Part shown: positions 34,862-44,005 of the stretch, piece by piece
How the letters are laid out: each line of letters starts with the position of its first letter
How positions within the stretch are numbered: the stretch's first letter is position 1
Origin: an uncultured Methanospirillum sp.
Lineage (GTDB): Archaea; Halobacteriota; Methanomicrobia; Methanomicrobiales; Methanospirillaceae
NCBI RefSeq assembly: GCF_963668475.1
Contig: NZ_OY764544.1
Coordinates: 3,843,986-3,907,985, forward strand
Reading direction: 5' to 3'
DNA: 64,000 bases
Position numbers and translations under genes: made by a program
Notes under the pieces: model-generated
Told to the model about the DNA's origin: nothing
Database searches by the model: none
The model's input: only the letters and a program-made list of their open reading frames with translations

Positions 34862-35608
34862 ATGTCAGTAGTCGAGATCGATGCAAAGGGTATGCATTAC
34901 ACGCCTCTGAATAAACTGATCCGGAAGGCGGCAGCAGACGGTGCAGACGAGATTGTGCTGAAAAACGTGATGGGTCAGCGGTTTATCGGTGACGGGCTGA
35001 CCGGACATGTCAGGATCACTGTTGAAGGTGTTCCTGGCGGTGACCTGGGTATGTTCATGAAGGGACCCACGATCATCGTGAAAGGGAATGCAGACCACGC
35101 TCCCGGAAACACGATGGACGAAGGTCTGATTGTTATCCACGGAAGCGGCGGTGATGCCACAGCCCACAGCATGCGGGGTGGCCGTGTCTATGTACGGGAC
35201 GACATAGGGTACCGCGGTGGGATCCATATGAAACAGTATATGGATAAAAGGCCGGTCCTTGTCATCGGGGGAAATGCCCGGGCATTTCTGGGTGAATTTA
35301 TGGCAGGAGGCCTTATCATCCTGCTCAGACTTGGCGAGGAGGATCCTAAACCGTTTGCCGAGATGAGTCTTGCAAGCGGTATCCACGGTGGTGCGATCTA
35401 CATCAGGGGACCGGTTGAAAAATGGACGCTGGGTATTGGTGCTTCTGCACGAGAAGCAACCGCAGAGGATGTTTCGGTAATCATGCCATATTTGCAGGAG
35501 TTTGCTGAGCACTTCGGATATAACCCGGCTGAATTAGTATCCACACCCTTTACAAGGATTGCACCGGTCAGTGCCAGACCTTTCGCAAGTAAATATATCT
35601 GGGAGTGA
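34862..35608 (+). CDS. Glutamate synthase GXGXG (structural) subunit
   Basis: 248 residues from ATG 34862, one base after the stop of the previous gene. It is the GXGXG domain of GltB as a separate protein: repeated Gly motifs (FIGDGLTG, VKGNADHAPGNTM, VIHGSGGDATAHSMRGG, VIGGNARAFLGEFMAGG) form a right-handed beta helix. In whole GltB this domain positions the ammonia tunnel. It also resembles FwdC-type subunits, but context fixes the glutamate synthase role. Confidence 0.9.
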   Translation: MSVVEIDAKGMHYTPLNKLIRKAAADGADEIVLKNVMGQRFIGDGLTGHVRITVEGVPGGDLGMFMKGPTIIVKGNADHAPGNTMDEGLIVIHGSGGDATAHSMRGGRVYVRDDIGYRGGIHMKQYMDKRPVLVIGGNARAFLGEFMAGGLIILLRLGEEDPKPFAEMSLASGIHGGAIYIRGPVEKWTLGIGASAREATAEDVSVIMPYLQEFAEHFGYNPAELVSTPFTRIAPVSARPFASKYIWE

Positions 35609-35612
35609 GCAG

Positions 35613-36629
35613 ATGGCTGATACAAAGAGTTACAAGGATCTGAGCAAGGAAGTCTGGGATGCAGGAACCTGCAGCGGGTGCGGAGCATGTGTTGCTGTAT
35701 GTCCTGCAGATGCATTGTTTTTCATCGACGAGCCTGGGATTAACCATCCGACATCATCAGGGTACTGCAAGATGGCAATCGATTGTGTCCCCTGCGGTGC
35801 ATGTTATGATGCCTGTCCCCGGACACGTGAACAGAAGAGGGAGACTCTCGGGTCCTACCACCGTCTGCTCAGGGCTCAGGCAACAGGAATGGTTCCCCAC
35901 CAGCAGAATGGTGGTGCGGTCACCGCAATCCTGACTGCAGCAATGCAGCAGGGACTTATCGATGGTGTAGTCACGCTCACCGAGGACCGGTGGACCCATC
36001 GCCCGAGTTCGATCCTGATCACCAGTGAAGGTGAACTGATTGAACATGCCGGTTCACGATACAACTGGTCTGTACCGGTCCTTCGCTCTCTCAAGACTGC
36101 AGTTGTTGACCGGAAACTGAAACATATCGCCATCGTCGGAACTCCCTGCGTTGTGCAGGCAGCCCGGGCTATGAAGAACTCTGCAAATGATCTTCTGGTT
36201 CCGTTCGGAAGATCCATCCGTCTGATCATCGGGCTCTTCTGCACCGAGAGTTTCGATTATCACACCCTGATGGAAGATATCCTGAAGGGTTCTGGTCTTG
36301 AACCCCATCAGATCGCGAAGATGGATGTTAAGGGAAAACTGGATCTCACTCTGACTGATGGTTCATCAAGCTCCCTCTCGCTTGAAGAGGTTGCACGGGC
36401 AGTACGACAGGGGTGCCACACCTGCGGTGACTTTTCAGCCCTTGATGCTGACATCTCGGCAGGATCAGTCGGGACTCCGGCTGGTTACACAACCCTGGTT
36501 GTCAGAACTGTTGACGGGGAAGGGTTTGTTGACAACGCTGTTCAGGCAGGCGCTCTCACTACCAGTAGCGAGGTCGAGACCGGAATTATAGAAAAACTTG
36601 CTTCTGCAAAACAGAAGCGGCTCAACTAA
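35613..36629 (+). CDS. F420-dehydrogenase beta-subunit-like (FrhB/FdhB family) protein of glutamate synthase
   Basis: 338 residues from ATG 35613, five bases after the previous stop. Two 4Fe-4S motifs (CSGCGACVAVC and CVPCGACYDAC) are followed by FrhB N- and C-terminal domains: GGAVTAILTAAMQQGLIDGVV, IVGTPCVVQAARAM, GLFCTESFDY and CHTCGDFSALDADISAGSVG. FrhB-family proteins carry FAD and exchange electrons with coenzyme F420. As the last gene of the glutamate synthase operon it probably feeds F420H2 electrons into the FMN subunit, in place of NADPH-oxidising GltD. Confidence 0.85.
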   Translation: MADTKSYKDLSKEVWDAGTCSGCGACVAVCPADALFFIDEPGINHPTSSGYCKMAIDCVPCGACYDACPRTREQKRETLGSYHRLLRAQATGMVPHQQNGGAVTAILTAAMQQGLIDGVVTLTEDRWTHRPSSILITSEGELIEHAGSRYNWSVPVLRSLKTAVVDRKLKHIAIVGTPCVVQAARAMKNSANDLLVPFGRSIRLIIGLFCTESFDYHTLMEDILKGSGLEPHQIAKMDVKGKLDLTLTDGSSSSLSLEEVARAVRQGCHTCGDFSALDADISAGSVGTPAGYTTLVVRTVDGEGFVDNAVQAGALTTSSEVETGIIEKLASAKQKRLN

Positions 36630-36727
36630 TTCACCCTTTTTATTGTGCTTTGATCTGATTCGTGAACGATCATGAATATATAGAACTATTGAGAGATAGA
36701 TTAAAGGATACAAATATCTGATTGCCA

Positions 36728-37741
36728 ATGGACGATAGCAGTTCTGAAGATATTCCTCCTCACAGTCGGCTCAGTGCTGGCTGCACACTCTGTTTTGAGG
36801 GGGCTAAACTGGTTCTTTTTGTTACCGGCCTCTGCCAGAGATCATGCTGGTACTGCCCGTTATCAGGGCAGCGAAAAAACAAGGATGTCATTTTTGCAAA
36901 TGAGCATGCCATCACATCTCCGGATGAGATGATCGCTGTTGCACACAAGATGTCAGCACTTGGCACAGGGATCACGGGTGGTGAGCCGTTTGCGGTCATT
37001 GACCGGCTGGTCACGTATGTAACAGCACTCAAGGATGAGTTCGGACCTTCTCACCAGATTCATCTGTACTCGGGGATAGCTCCGTCACGGGATCACCTGA
37101 TGCAGATCAGGGGACTTGTTGACGAGGTGAGGCTTCATCCGCCTCATGAAGACTGGTCTTCAATCAGAGGCAGTGCCTTTCATGAGTCTGTCCTGAATGC
37201 AAGGGAACTCGGGTTTGATATCGGGGTAGAGGTTCCGTCCCTTCCTGGTATTGAGGCGTTCCTTGAGATCATTGATGACCTGGATTTTCTGAACATCAAC
37301 GAACTTGAGTGGGGAGAGTCGAACGCATCAGAGATGCGGGGTCGGGGATTTGAACTCAGGGGCGATGTGTCAAACGCTGTCCAGGGCGGAAGGGAAGCCG
37401 TTGCATCCATCCTCTTTCATCCGAAGGTCCACTGGTGCTCATCTGACTTCAAGGATCGTGTGCAACTCCGGATGAGGCTGAAACGGATCGCTGCAAATAC
37501 AGCCAGAGAGTTTGATGAGATAACACCTGATGGAACCGTCGTGTATGGTGTCTGTGAGTGTGATGGTGATCAGTCACCGGTGCCAGGCGATCTTGATCAG
37601 GATCTATACGCCCGGTTTGATGACCGGATCGAGATGGCATGGTGGGCACTCGAATCACTCGTAGAAGTTATGCCTGGCAAGAAGTATGTGATCGAGCGAT
37701 ATCCTGATAACGGATTGATTGTTGAGGTGACTCCGCTATGA
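36728..37741 (+). CDS. Radical SAM protein
   Basis: 337 residues from ATG 36728. The cluster motif is CQRSCWYCPLSGQ (Cys-x3-Cys-x2-Cys), followed by GGEPF for SAM binding. A further CTLC pair lies near residue 20. The C-terminal part holds DFKDRVQLRMRLKRIA and GVCECDG. The substrate is not known. It may resemble archaeal proteins annotated as pyruvate-formate-lyase-activating type. Its last bases overlap the start of uppS (ATGA), tying it to prenyl lipid synthesis by position. Confidence 0.82.
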   Translation: MDDSSSEDIPPHSRLSAGCTLCFEGAKLVLFVTGLCQRSCWYCPLSGQRKNKDVIFANEHAITSPDEMIAVAHKMSALGTGITGGEPFAVIDRLVTYVTALKDEFGPSHQIHLYSGIAPSRDHLMQIRGLVDEVRLHPPHEDWSSIRGSAFHESVLNARELGFDIGVEVPSLPGIEAFLEIIDDLDFLNINELEWGESNASEMRGRGFELRGDVSNAVQGGREAVASILFHPKVHWCSSDFKDRVQLRMRLKRIAANTAREFDEITPDGTVVYGVCECDGDQSPVPGDLDQDLYARFDDRIEMAWWALESLVEVMPGKKYVIERYPDNGLIVEVTPL

Positions 37742-38517
37742 TCCGATCGCTCATGGAGCCTCTCTATGAATACTTCATCACCCGTCAGTGTCAGTATATT
37801 CCAACGCACATCGCAATTATCCAGGATGGTAATCGCCGGTTTGCCAAGAAGAAAGGCCTTGCCACATCGTATGGTCACCGGGTCGGGGCAGACAGGACTG
37901 AAGAGGTCCTGGACTGGGCACAACAACTTGGGATAAGGTACATCACGCTGTATATCTTCTCTACAGAGAATTTCAACAGGACAGATACCGAGGTCTCTGA
38001 TCTCTTTGCCCTGTTCAAGGAGAAACTGGCAAGTATCATTGATGATGAGCGGGTTCACCGGTACGGAATCAGGATCCAGATGATCGGAGATCGCGATCTC
38101 CTTCCTGATGATCTCAGGGATGCAGTAGAGCGGGCAGAAGCAGCTACCGCCCATTATGATAACTTCTACCTGAATATGGCCCTTGCATATGGTGGCAGGA
38201 ATGAGATCCTGCAGGCAACGAAGAATATTCTGAGCGATGTCAGGGATCACAAACTGAAGGGCAGCGAGATATCAGAAGATCTCCTGGAAGAGTACCTGTA
38301 TGGGAAGAATATCACCATTCCTCCGGTCGATCTGATAGTCAGAACCGGTAATGAGTGCAGGACATCAAACTTCCTTCCCTGGCTTGCTAACGGGCATGAG
38401 TCAGCAGTTTACTTCTGTGCTCCGTACTGGCCGATGTTCAGGAAACTCGATATGCTCAGAGCAATCAGGGTCTACTCACAAAGAAAAGCACAACAACAGG
38501 CTGGAGCCTGTACCTGA
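37738..38517 (+). CDS. uppS: cis-prenyltransferase, catalytic subunit (UppS family)
   Basis: 259 residues. Extends prenyl diphosphates with cis double bonds to make the dolichol-type carrier for N-glycans. The catalytic motif is IIQDGNRRFAKKKG (Asp30), followed by YGHRVGADR, YIFSTENFNR and VDLIVRTGNECRTSNFLPW. The C-terminus (SQRKAQQQAGACT) lacks the RxG motif that homodimeric bacterial enzymes carry. A degenerate paralogue that keeps such a motif is encoded tail-to-tail 62 bases downstream, so the active enzyme may be a heteromer. Confidence 0.92.
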   Translation: MIRSLMEPLYEYFITRQCQYIPTHIAIIQDGNRRFAKKKGLATSYGHRVGADRTEEVLDWAQQLGIRYITLYIFSTENFNRTDTEVSDLFALFKEKLASIIDDERVHRYGIRIQMIGDRDLLPDDLRDAVERAEAATAHYDNFYLNMALAYGGRNEILQATKNILSDVRDHKLKGSEISEDLLEEYLYGKNITIPPVDLIVRTGNECRTSNFLPWLANGHESAVYFCAPYWPMFRKLDMLRAIRVYSQRKAQQQAGACT

Positions 38518-38579
38518 ACTCCACCCTTTTTTGATCTTACTATTGGTTGTATGGGACACCCTTTGGGCGCAATCGGTTG

Positions 38580-39212
38580 TCAGGCTCCAAATCGTCTGAC
38601 ACGTGACTGGTAGTCACGAAATGCCCTGAGGAGATCAACTTTTCTGAGTTCTCTCCAGTTCAGGTCAAGGAAGAAGAGTTCTGAATATACTGACTGCCAG
38701 ATCAGGAAATCGACCAGGTGCGAGCCACCGGTCTTTATAACAAAATCCGGTTGATGCTGGAAGGTGAGATATTGTTCGAGTTTATGCTCATCTACATCTT
38801 CTGGATTCGTCTGTTCATCAGCCATCTGTCTGATGGCATCGATGATCTCTTCCCTTCCTGATTTCCCAACTGCAACAGCGACAGGAATTCCTGTACCTGC
38901 ATCCTCTGTCTCATTCCCGTGATGGATTATAAGGTGTGCACGATCTGCGATGATCCTGATAAGATCAAGATACTGAGGATCGGGATCAGGGTCACGGGTG
39001 CTGATGTGGATAGTGATGCTGATAATGCCTGCATCTCTTCCATAATGCCTGGTAACATCTGATGATATCTCAAGACACCAGTCAACCACCTGACTTATCT
39101 TTCCGGGATCATCCCTCATCTCCTCGTCAGAGATCATAAAACAGAGGTAATGGGGAATATGCTCCAGGCTTCGCGCGATCCACCATTCATAAAACCTGTA
39201 AAGCATGGACAT
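38580..39212 (-). CDS. Catalytically degenerate cis-prenyltransferase paralogue (NgBR/Nus1-like partner)
   Basis: 210 residues from ATG 39212, preceded by TTTGGAGAAT; longer starts lack a ribosome-binding site. It aligns with UppS along its length. LYRFYEWWIARSLEHIPHYL fits the UppS N-terminus, and PDFVIKTGGSHLVDFLIWQ with RELRKVDLLRAFRDYQSR fits the C-terminus. The catalytic DGNRR is replaced by MISDEEM, so it should be inactive alone. Its C-terminus RRFGA keeps an RxG motif. Eukaryotic cis-prenyltransferases, and a Methanosarcina enzyme, pair a catalytic chain with such a degenerate one; that role is inferred here. Confidence 0.75.
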   Translation of the reverse strand: MSMLYRFYEWWIARSLEHIPHYLCFMISDEEMRDDPGKISQVVDWCLEISSDVTRHYGRDAGIISITIHISTRDPDPDPQYLDLIRIIADRAHLIIHHGNETEDAGTGIPVAVAVGKSGREEIIDAIRQMADEQTNPEDVDEHKLEQYLTFQHQPDFVIKTGGSHLVDFLIWQSVYSELFFLDLNWRELRKVDLLRAFRDYQSRVRRFGA

Positions 39213-39413
39213 ATTCTCCAAATATACGTATCTGATTCTCAATTGAGTGCTGATTCACTGAAGACAAATTAATGTATTCAGATGATCAGCTCATTGACCA
39301 GCCTTATTACTTTTTTTCATGAAGTATAAAAGAATTCGATCCATATTTTTCCGCTATCTCTCAAACGACCTGACAGTGTTAATATAATTGCAGGTCAACT
39401 GTTATCCAGAGCG

Positions 39414-40121
39414 ATGTACAAATATCTGACCGGTATCGATAGTATTGACCAGCGGACCGGCGGTCTGAACCCGGGAACCAATATCCTCATCCTCGCTCCT
39501 GCATTTTCTAACGGTGAGCAAGTCGCCACCTATCTTGCAAAGCCCAGGAAGGGTGAGTACATGATAGTCCTGACTACCGAGAACCAGGCCACCGATCTGC
39601 TTGATTTTTTTAAAGGCAATAATTTTGACACCAACTATATCGGCATCATTGATGCAATCACCAGAAGTTCGTCAGGAGCACCCCAGGATAGTCACAAGGT
39701 AAAATATGTCGGGAGTCCGAACGACCTGACCGGGATGGATATCAGGTTCTCCCAGCTCACCGAGGATATCATGAAAGGAGAGTTCACCGAGGATCTGGAC
39801 CAGCTCTTTCCAACCCCGATCAGATACTGTATCCTCTCACTCACCTCAATGCTGATGTTTAGAAAAGTGGATGTCATCTACCAGTTCCTCCATATCATCA
39901 CCTCGAAGCTGAAGAAAATGGGCTCCATAGGTGTATTTCTCATCAACAGCGAGTCTTTTGATCAGAAGACGATAGCCATTGTCAAGCAGCTGATGAACAT
40001 GGTCGTTGAGATCAGAAGTGATGATACCGGGACATGCATGAGGATTCAGGGTATGATGGGAGTATCTATGAACTGGCAACAGTTCCAGGTGGAGAACGGA
40101 TCAGTCATCTTCACCTCCTGA
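39414..40121 (+). CDS. RecA/KaiC-like (RAD55 family) protein with degenerate P-loop
   Basis: 235 residues with the KaiC/RAD55-like layout: YLTGIDSIDQRTGGLNPGTNILILAP at the start and TTENQATDLLDFF after it. The Walker A motif GxxxxGK(S/T) is missing (the loop reads APAFSNGEQVA), and no clear Walker B Asp follows the later hydrophobic strand (CILSLTSML). It may bind nucleotide poorly or not at all. Related archaeal proteins are thought to be signalling ATPases. The gene is alone, with dph5 48 bases downstream. Confidence 0.65.
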   Translation: MYKYLTGIDSIDQRTGGLNPGTNILILAPAFSNGEQVATYLAKPRKGEYMIVLTTENQATDLLDFFKGNNFDTNYIGIIDAITRSSSGAPQDSHKVKYVGSPNDLTGMDIRFSQLTEDIMKGEFTEDLDQLFPTPIRYCILSLTSMLMFRKVDVIYQFLHIITSKLKKMGSIGVFLINSESFDQKTIAIVKQLMNMVVEIRSDDTGTCMRIQGMMGVSMNWQQFQVENGSVIFTS

Positions 40122-40169
40122 TTTTTGCGATCCTGATCTTCTTGTCTGTTTACAATAACTGGAGATACT

Positions 40170-40922
40170 ATGCTGACATTTGTTGGTCTTGGGCTTTATG
40201 ATCTTGATGACATCTCGGTGAAAGGTATGCATGCCATCGAGGAGGCCGATCATGTCTTTCTGGAAGCCTACACATCCCGGCTTATGGGGACTGACCCGGC
40301 TGCCATGGAAGAGCGGTATAAAAAACCGGTACAGATCCTGAAACGTGAGGATGTCGAGCAGCATCCTGAACCTATCCTTGCAGCTGCAAAGGCGGGTGAC
40401 GTGGTTTTCCTGACCGGTGGTGATCCGATGGTCTCAACCACCCATTCGGATATCAGAATCAGGGCTGCAGAACAGGGAATTTCGACCAGGATCATCCACG
40501 GGGCATCGATTGCAAGTGCAGTGAGCGGACTGTCAGGGCTGCAGAACTACCGGTTCGGCAAGTCCTGTTCTGTCCCGTACCCTGCAAAGAACTGGTTTCC
40601 GAGGACACCGTTTGAGACGATACAAGCGAATCTTGCAGCAGACCTGCACACCATCGTCTTCCTGGATATCCAGGAGAACAGATACATGAGTGTCAGGGAA
40701 GCCGTTGAGATCCTTGAGATACTCTCATCCGAAGAGGGAGTATCGATCTCTCTTTATGTCGGAATGGCACGGGCCGGCTCACCTGAACCGGTGGTGATAG
40801 CCGGTGATGCGGCAAAGATGCTGAACGCTGAATTCGGCCCGCCGCTTCATATCCTGGTTGTTCCTGCAACATTACACCCTGTCGAAGAAGAGTATCTTCG
40901 GATCTTTGCGGATCTGAAATGA
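40170..40922 (+). CDS. dph5: Diphthine synthase
   Basis: 250 residues of the tetrapyrrole-methylase fold. Transfers methyl groups from SAM to the modified histidine of elongation factor 2 in diphthamide synthesis. Marks are [19 protein letters not shown], the [16 protein letters not shown] loop, [23 protein letters not shown] and PYPAKNW. Length is standard for archaeal DphB. It is followed after one base by a DUF357 protein gene. Confidence 0.95.
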   Translation: MLTFVGLGLYDLDDISVKGMHAIEEADHVFLEAYTSRLMGTDPAAMEERYKKPVQILKREDVEQHPEPILAAAKAGDVVFLTGGDPMVSTTHSDIRIRAAEQGISTRIIHGASIASAVSGLSGLQNYRFGKSCSVPYPAKNWFPRTPFETIQANLAADLHTIVFLDIQENRYMSVREAVEILEILSSEEGVSISLYVGMARAGSPEPVVIAGDAAKMLNAEFGPPLHILVVPATLHPVEEEYLRIFADLK

Positions 40923-40923
40923 C

Positions 40924-41505
40924 ATGAATACCGGAGAACTTGAACAGTACCGGACAGATCTAGCCCTTGCATATGCAGGTACCGGATCGTTTCATCCTGC
41001 AGAGACTCCGCTTGGTGCGGTCACTGCCGGAATCAGGGAGATGATATCCTCGTATCTCACCGATGCAGAGGTATTCTACCAGCGTGAGGATCTGGTCAAC
41101 GAGTATGCTGCCCTTCTCTATGTACACGGGTGGTTTGATGCTGCGTTGTATCTCGGATACATCGAAGGGGAGTCTCCTGATCCTCTGCTCCCTGGTGACC
41201 GAATAATCCCCTGCGATCTCCATGACCGGCTCGTGGAGAAGCACGACCGGTATGACCAGATGCTCCGCGATGCCCTTGGCTCAATAGAGATTGCGCCAGA
41301 GACAGGGTCGCCGCTTTATGCTGCAGCGACGTTCATCCGAAAAAAAGGAGAAGATGCAGTAAGAAACGAGAGTTCCGTTGCCGCTTATGTGAGTGAACTG
41401 GGTTCTCTCAGTTACGGATACGGATGGATCGATGCCGGGCTCCGTGCCGGACTCTTCAGGATCACGGCAAATCCCCATCTCTTCACCACTGAGACAGATC
41501 GGTGA
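40924..41505 (+). CDS. DUF357-type protein, two halves
   Basis: 193 residues. The first half contains the DUF357 pattern DAEVFYQREDLVNEYAALLYVHGWFDAALYLGYI. The second half repeats a weaker version (VRNESSVAAYVSELGSLSYGYGWIDAGLRAGLF). DUF357 is an archaeal helical family of unknown activity. Only one base separates it from dph5, so it is probably co-expressed; it ends back-to-back with hisE on the other strand. Confidence 0.78.
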   Translation: MNTGELEQYRTDLALAYAGTGSFHPAETPLGAVTAGIREMISSYLTDAEVFYQREDLVNEYAALLYVHGWFDAALYLGYIEGESPDPLLPGDRIIPCDLHDRLVEKHDRYDQMLRDALGSIEIAPETGSPLYAAATFIRKKGEDAVRNESSVAAYVSELGSLSYGYGWIDAGLRAGLFRITANPHLFTTETDR

Positions 41506-41802
41506 TCAGGGTTTTCTACGCGATTCCAGTTCGGCATAAACCGCTGACGGGCTGACGCCTGAACCCTTGAGTGCGAGAAGCGTATGATACAGGAGATCTG
41601 CAGCCTCACCTGCGATTGCTTTAGGCTCCTTGTTCTTCACTGCTATGATAAACTCAACAGCCTCTTCGCCCACTTTTTCAAGTGCCTTGTCAACACCCTT
41701 TCTGTGCGTCAGGATATGTGTTGTATACGATCCTTCAACCGGGTTTGCGGCCCGGTCTTCTATGATCTCCCAGAGTTCTTCAAGGATGGCTGAACTGGTC
41801 AT
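41506..41802 (-). CDS. hisE: Phosphoribosyl-ATP pyrophosphatase
   Basis: 98 residues of the all-alpha NTP pyrophosphohydrolase fold. Hydrolyses phosphoribosyl-ATP in histidine synthesis. Marks are SYTTHILTHRKGVDKALEKVGEEAVEFIIAVKN with the conserved Glu pairs, and AGEAADLLYHTLLALKGSGVSPSAVYAELESR. A single-domain HisE, not fused to HisI. Its start overlaps the stop of the NusA-like gene by four bases. Confidence 0.93.
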   Translation of the reverse strand: MTSSAILEELWEIIEDRAANPVEGSYTTHILTHRKGVDKALEKVGEEAVEFIIAVKNKEPKAIAGEAADLLYHTLLALKGSGVSPSAVYAELESRRKP

Positions 41803-42260
41803 GCAGCCTCTCCTTCCGGAAAGACCTCACCGACCTCCATGCCAAAGAACCTTCTGACCAGGGCTCGTGCCTTTTCGATGGTGCATCCATTCTTTCCGAT
41901 AGCGATGCCAACCTCGCTCCGGGTAGCCACGAAGGTATTGATCTTGCTTGTCTCGTTATCAACTTCTATTCGGAGGATCTTTGCTGGTTTGAAGATATTT
42001 GCGAGGAATTCTTCAAGTTTCTCGGCATGCTCGACCATCTCGACCTTTCTTCCAAGAACATTCTGAAGTCGCCTGATATTATCTCCTTTTTTACCAATCG
42101 CGTATCCCATATCGCCGGTTTTTATTACATAGATGATACGATCGAACTTTTCATCGATGACACAATCGAGTGCGGTGGATTTGGTGAGGATGCGGATCTC
42201 CTCGATATATCTACGCTCTTTAAATCCAAGTGTACGTTCCATGAGTGAAACAATCTCCAT
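41799..42260 (-). CDS. nusA: NusA-like transcription factor (two KH domains)
   Basis: 153 residues if started at 42260; an ATG at 42242 (MERTLGF) is nearly as likely. The archaeal NusA-like protein is only the paired KH domains of bacterial NusA: MGYAIGKKGDNIRRLQNVLG is the first GxxG loop and VGIAIGKNGCTIEKARAL the second. It binds RNA and probably affects elongation or termination. In many euryarchaea it lies among RNA polymerase or ribosomal genes; here it precedes hisE with an ATGA overlap. Confidence 0.9.
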   Translation of the reverse strand: MEIVSLMERTLGFKERRYIEEIRILTKSTALDCVIDEKFDRIIYVIKTGDMGYAIGKKGDNIRRLQNVLGRKVEMVEHAEKLEEFLANIFKPAKILRIEVDNETSKINTFVATRSEVGIAIGKNGCTIEKARALVRRFFGMEVGEVFPEGEAA

Positions 42261-42478
42261 ATTCGCTTAGAGAAGTATCCGAAGATGGCTTTCCGAAATA
42301 ACAAAAGATCCATACCATCCCCTGCCTTATGATGAAAATACCGGGGATGGAATATATTGAACATTTCTTTTGACTGGAAGACCGTTTTAATATTGCTAAT
42401 ATAATACTTTAATAATTGCTTTTCGATCAGTTGTTCTGAAGGAAAAACACTGCAGAAACGAAATTTACTGATATGAGA

Positions 42479-42898
42479 TCAGAAGTGAGGCAGTGCCCGT
42501 TGGCTGCTGCCTACCTGGGGGTGAGATCCAAGGGTTGTACTGATCGGGAGTCGTGCAACCGGGGCATACTGGGAATGCCGTGAGAGCAGTGAGCGGAGCG
42601 AGTCGATAGAGGTGGTGAACTTGCTTCCGTCTATGAACTCAAAGTTCAGTGCACGTCCTGAGTTTGAAAGGTATGCAATCCCGGCAAGAGCACCGACATA
42701 CTGTTTCCAGTTTGTACGCAGTTTAAAGGTCCGTGCCGAGAGTGATCCCCGTAGTGCCTGGACAAGTTCATCAACCTGAATTCCGTATCGTCTGCCTTCG
42801 ATGACCACCTCAACTATCTCGGTTGGGTTGCCGGTCTCGTCGATGGTGATCATGCGGCTCTTCTGAATGAATCCTGCTTTTTCGAGCATATTTTTCAC
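42479..42898 (-). CDS. Hypothetical protein
   Basis: 139 residues, GTG start (ATG three codons later). A basic helical head is followed by a beta-rich body (ITIDETGNPTEIVEVVIEGRRYGIQVDELVQAL and LNFEFIDGSKFTTSIDSLRSLL) and a Ser/Pro-rich tail. No membrane segment and no known domain. An ATTTATATACC box at about 42929-42939 fits a TATA element. A CGTTCC/GGAACG inverted repeat (42899-42904 and 42924-42929) lies between it and the start. It is single-gene. Confidence 0.55.
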   Translation of the reverse strand: MKNMLEKAGFIQKSRMITIDETGNPTEIVEVVIEGRRYGIQVDELVQALRGSLSARTFKLRTNWKQYVGALAGIAYLSNSGRALNFEFIDGSKFTTSIDSLRSLLSRHSQYAPVARLPISTTLGSHPQVGSSQRALPHF

Positions 42899-43079
42899 GT
42901 TCCTGTCTACTGATACCGTGAGGGAACGAGGTATATAAATGCTAAAATAACAGGGCGAAAGTATTCTTAAATTTTATTTTTTCAAAAAAATATTTGATAT
43001 GGTGTTGTATACTTGAGATCAGGGAGCATTCAGGCGAACTAAATTTTTTAATTCACTTTCGCAAAAGTTGTAATAGCCC

Positions 43080-43913
43080 TCACTGGGAGGGTGTTCGGGG
43101 GGTCAGGAAGGATCGTCCCATCTGTTCGAGGTCCTCCATCTCCAGAAATGATGGGATGATAAACGAGGTGTTGGTCATGACTGCCTCAGCAAGTTCCCGG
43201 TACCGTGTTGCCTGCTCTGATTCAGGTGCATACTCAACAACCGTCATGGTATGGAGTTCTGCATGCTGGACGATCTCGTCACGGGGAATATATGCAAGAA
43301 CCCGGGACCCGACTGCTGTAGCAAATGCCTCAACCAGTTCCTTTTCTCCCGGTGTGTTGCGGGCGTTGCATATGACTCCTCCGAGACGGCAGATCTGCCG
43401 GGAGTTCTGGGAAATTCGTGCTATTGCCTTGCAGATATTGTTGGCTGCATACAGGGCCATCAGTTCGCCTGATGTGACGAGGTAGATCTCCTGGGCGTAG
43501 CCTTTTCTCATCGGCATCGCAAATCCTCCGCAAACCACGTCTCCGAGGACATCGTAAAGGATCACGTCCCCTTTGAACGCTTCCAGCCGTTCGAGTAACT
43601 GGAATGTTGCTATGATCCCCCTGCCAGCACATCCGACACCGGGCTCAGGGCCTCCTGCCTCAACACAGCGAATCCCTCTGAACCCCTGAAAGACAACGTC
43701 ATCGATGCCGAGGTTCGCCTCTCCCTGATCACGGATCAGATCAAGGACAGTTGGAATAAGCCTTCCCTGCATCAGCATCCTTGTACTGTCCCGCTTGGGA
43801 TCACATCCGATCTGCATCACGGCAAGGTTCCTATCTGCAAGGGCTGCAGAGAGGTTAGAAGAGGTGGTTGATTTCCCGATGCCCCCTTTGCCATAGATGG
43901 CGATCTGTTTCAT
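43080..43913 (-). CDS. cfbC: NifH-like reductase of coenzyme F430 synthesis (CfbC type)
   Basis: 277 residues of the NifH/BchL family. Walker A is GKGGIGKST (residues 9-17), the 4Fe-4S ligands are Cys95 (GVGCAGRG) and Cys128 ([10 protein letters not shown]), and [11 protein letters not shown] follows the P-loop. True NifH would sit in a nif cluster and be slightly longer; no nif genes are near. The lone methanogen homologue is CfbC, which passes electrons to CfbD to cyclise Ni-sirohydrochlorin diamide. CfbD is not in the window. The call over NifH is by length, context and family resemblance. Confidence 0.82.
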   Translation of the reverse strand: MKQIAIYGKGGIGKSTTSSNLSAALADRNLAVMQIGCDPKRDSTRMLMQGRLIPTVLDLIRDQGEANLGIDDVVFQGFRGIRCVEAGGPEPGVGCAGRGIIATFQLLERLEAFKGDVILYDVLGDVVCGGFAMPMRKGYAQEIYLVTSGELMALYAANNICKAIARISQNSRQICRLGGVICNARNTPGEKELVEAFATAVGSRVLAYIPRDEIVQHAELHTMTVVEYAPESEQATRYRELAEAVMTNTSFIIPSFLEMEDLEQMGRSFLTPRTPSQ

Positions 43914-44005
43914 TGCTCATACGTGGGAGGGGCAGCGGTATAAGGATTAATTATTGTTCCCGGTAGGGTGTGGCAAAAAAGGATTATTGTGCAGAAATTC
44001 AGCTG

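Noticed and set aside
43080-43913. Nitrogenase iron protein NifH
   Set aside because: No nif genes nearby and the protein fits the shorter CfbC type of methanogens.
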